Below, piece after piece: positions 42,610-43,214 of a DNA stretch of 43,214 bases. The notes beneath the pieces were generated by a model, which was not told where the DNA came from, searched no databases, and saw only the letters and a list, made by a program, of their open reading frames with translations. Source of the stretch: Rhodospirillales bacterium (GTDB lineage Bacteria; Pseudomonadota; Alphaproteobacteria; Rhodospirillales; SHVQ01). The DNA lies in NCBI GenBank assembly GCA_009694195.1, contig SHVQ01000024.1, positions 1-43,214 on the forward strand, in the 5' to 3' direction. Each line of letters begins with the position of its first letter. The stretch's first letter is position 1. The position numbers and the translations under genes are program-made.

Positions 42610-42993
42610 CTAGCAGGACACTTTGGCGTCGAGTGTGAACTCGCGGGTGTACCATTCGGGCTCGATAAAGATGCCGAGCTCCACCTGTTCGGGGCCACCG
42701 GCCTTGACGCGGAACGAGGCCACTTGGTTGCTCGCAAGACGCATCCGGCGCTGGCTCACCAGCGTATTGCCCTTGACGCGATAGACGGAGAATTTGGCCA
42801 CTGTCGGCCATTCAACCCCCTTGTTAACGACCTTGAAGACGGCGTTCCCTTCCTCGCAGACCGTGGTGATGTCGACGTTCACCGTGGCGGCCTGGGCCAA
42901 TTGCGGCGCCTGCTGCGCGAGCGCCTCCGGTATCCCTGCCGCGATCGCGAACACGGCGACCGCCGCCCAAGTCAGGTTTCTGACGATCTTCAT
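42610..42993 (-). CDS. Small secreted protein of unknown function
   Basis: A 127-residue protein with a signal peptide (MKIVRNLTWAAVAVFAIAAG, cleavage probably after ALA near residue 26). The mature part is beta-rich with alternating hydrophobics (NVDITTVCEEGNAVFKVVNKG, AKFSVYRVKGNTLVSQRRM, VASFRVKAGG) and ends in a Cys (DAKVSC) that could pair with the Cys in TTVCEEG. I recognise no family; the pattern recalls small immunoglobulin-like periplasmic domains. The ATG at 42993 follows GGGAGAAAACGCCA, so the longer frame is not needed. The gap to the transposase fragment is about 110 bases and may include the promoter and the IS end; 42445-42609 on the other side holds no gene. Confidence 0.75.
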   Translation of the reverse strand: MKIVRNLTWAAVAVFAIAAGIPEALAQQAPQLAQAATVNVDITTVCEEGNAVFKVVNKGVEWPTVAKFSVYRVKGNTLVSQRRMRLASNQVASFRVKAGGPEQVELGIFIEPEWYTREFTLDAKVSC

Positions 42994-43101
42994 TGGCGTT
43001 TTCTCCCACTTTCCCGAATCTACAATGCATGGCCCCAACGAGAGGGTATAACCCTTGAACATGACAGAGCTATCGCCGATTCTTGGTGACGGCCTGAAGG
43101 A

Positions 43102-43214
43102 TCAGGCGGCGGCTTGGGCTTGAGGTGCGTCGGGCTTGGCGGCGACCTCGATGCCGTCGGTGAACTTTACACCTTGGATCAGCTTCGGCAACTGGTTGTG
43201 GCCCCGGAGCCGGT
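43102..43214 (-). mobile_element. Transposase C-terminus (IS256/mutator-like), cut by window edge
   Basis: The minus strand from the window end encodes RLRGHNQLPKLIQGVKF then TDGIEVAAKPDAPQAQAAA and a TGA stop. The LRGHNQLPKLIQGVKFTDG pattern is the closing block of mutator-type (IS256-like) transposases. Only 36 codons are in view, so whether the element is intact cannot be judged. Its right-hand neighbour outside the window would decide this. Confidence 0.6.

Overview
The window is high-GC, densely coded bacterial chromosome, most likely from an alphaproteobacterium of Rhodospirillales type. This is inferred from gene content rather than from any rRNA: a DUF1489 protein, an ATP12-type F1-ATPase assembly chaperone, folate-dependent TrmFO, a split biotin-dependent propionyl-CoA carboxylase, a lone Hpt protein, an NDUFAF6-like squalene-synthase homologue and REP-type palindromes built on GGCCGGA/TCCGGCC. 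Genes lie on both strands in short operons. I see about 35 intact protein genes, one tRNA-Leu(GAG) with its terminator, one gene with an internal stop, one fossil gene tail, several REP-like repeats, one MITE-like element and three transposase remnants. There is no CRISPR array, rRNA gene or prophage.

Layout. 1-4.0 kb (minus strand): a translationally coupled polysaccharide deacetylase/DUF1989 pair, a secreted orphan and a large pentapeptide-repeat protein. 4.2-9.7 kb: trmFO, a GNAT acetyltransferase, an AT-richer 1.4-kb orphan gene with a C-terminal PD-(D/E)XK nuclease-like domain, then SnoaL-like and aldo/keto reductase genes with a duplicated aldo/keto reductase tail beside them. 9.9-17.5 kb: a 970-residue proline-rich ankyrin protein, an amidohydrolase, the NDUFAF6-like protein, a PuuD-like membrane protein without its cytochrome c domain, and a lipoprotein hydrolase whose stop codon coincides with the end of an IS3-like remnant. 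17.8-21 kb: a class III aminotransferase, a PadR-like protein, an Hpt protein, a MITE and another IS3 remnant. 21.0-25.4 kb (minus): a six-gene run of aspartate dehydrogenase-like, membrane protein, Rid-family, DUF1989, DsbA/HCCA-isomerase-like and DUF1489 genes, the middle three joined by ATGA overlaps. 25.5-28.5 kb: tRNA-Leu, lipB and an LtaS-like phosphotransferase gene broken by one in-frame TAA. 28.5-38.7 kb: pccA-acylphosphatase-diguanylate cyclase on the minus strand and pccB on the minus strand, enclosing a plus-strand glycosyltransferase-like gene and a complete hydantoin cassette (hydantoinase, D-carbamoylase, hydantoin racemase). 38.9-43.2 kb: a response regulator, asmA-ATP12, a small secreted protein, and a transposase C-terminus running off the right edge.

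Functional themes. Catabolism of ureido, amidine and amino-acid nitrogen recurs: hydantoin cassette, two DUF1989 proteins, a NodB-fold deacetylase of the kind that includes PuuE allantoinase, a PuuD-like protein, an omega-aminotransferase and aspartate dehydrogenase. Propionyl-CoA carboxylation supports odd-chain and branched-chain acid use. The least explained items are the orphan nuclease-like gene, the membrane protein/Rid/DUF1989 operon (the Rid protein lacks the canonical catalytic Arg), and the proline-rich ankyrin protein. Mobile-element decay has visibly altered at least one gene end.
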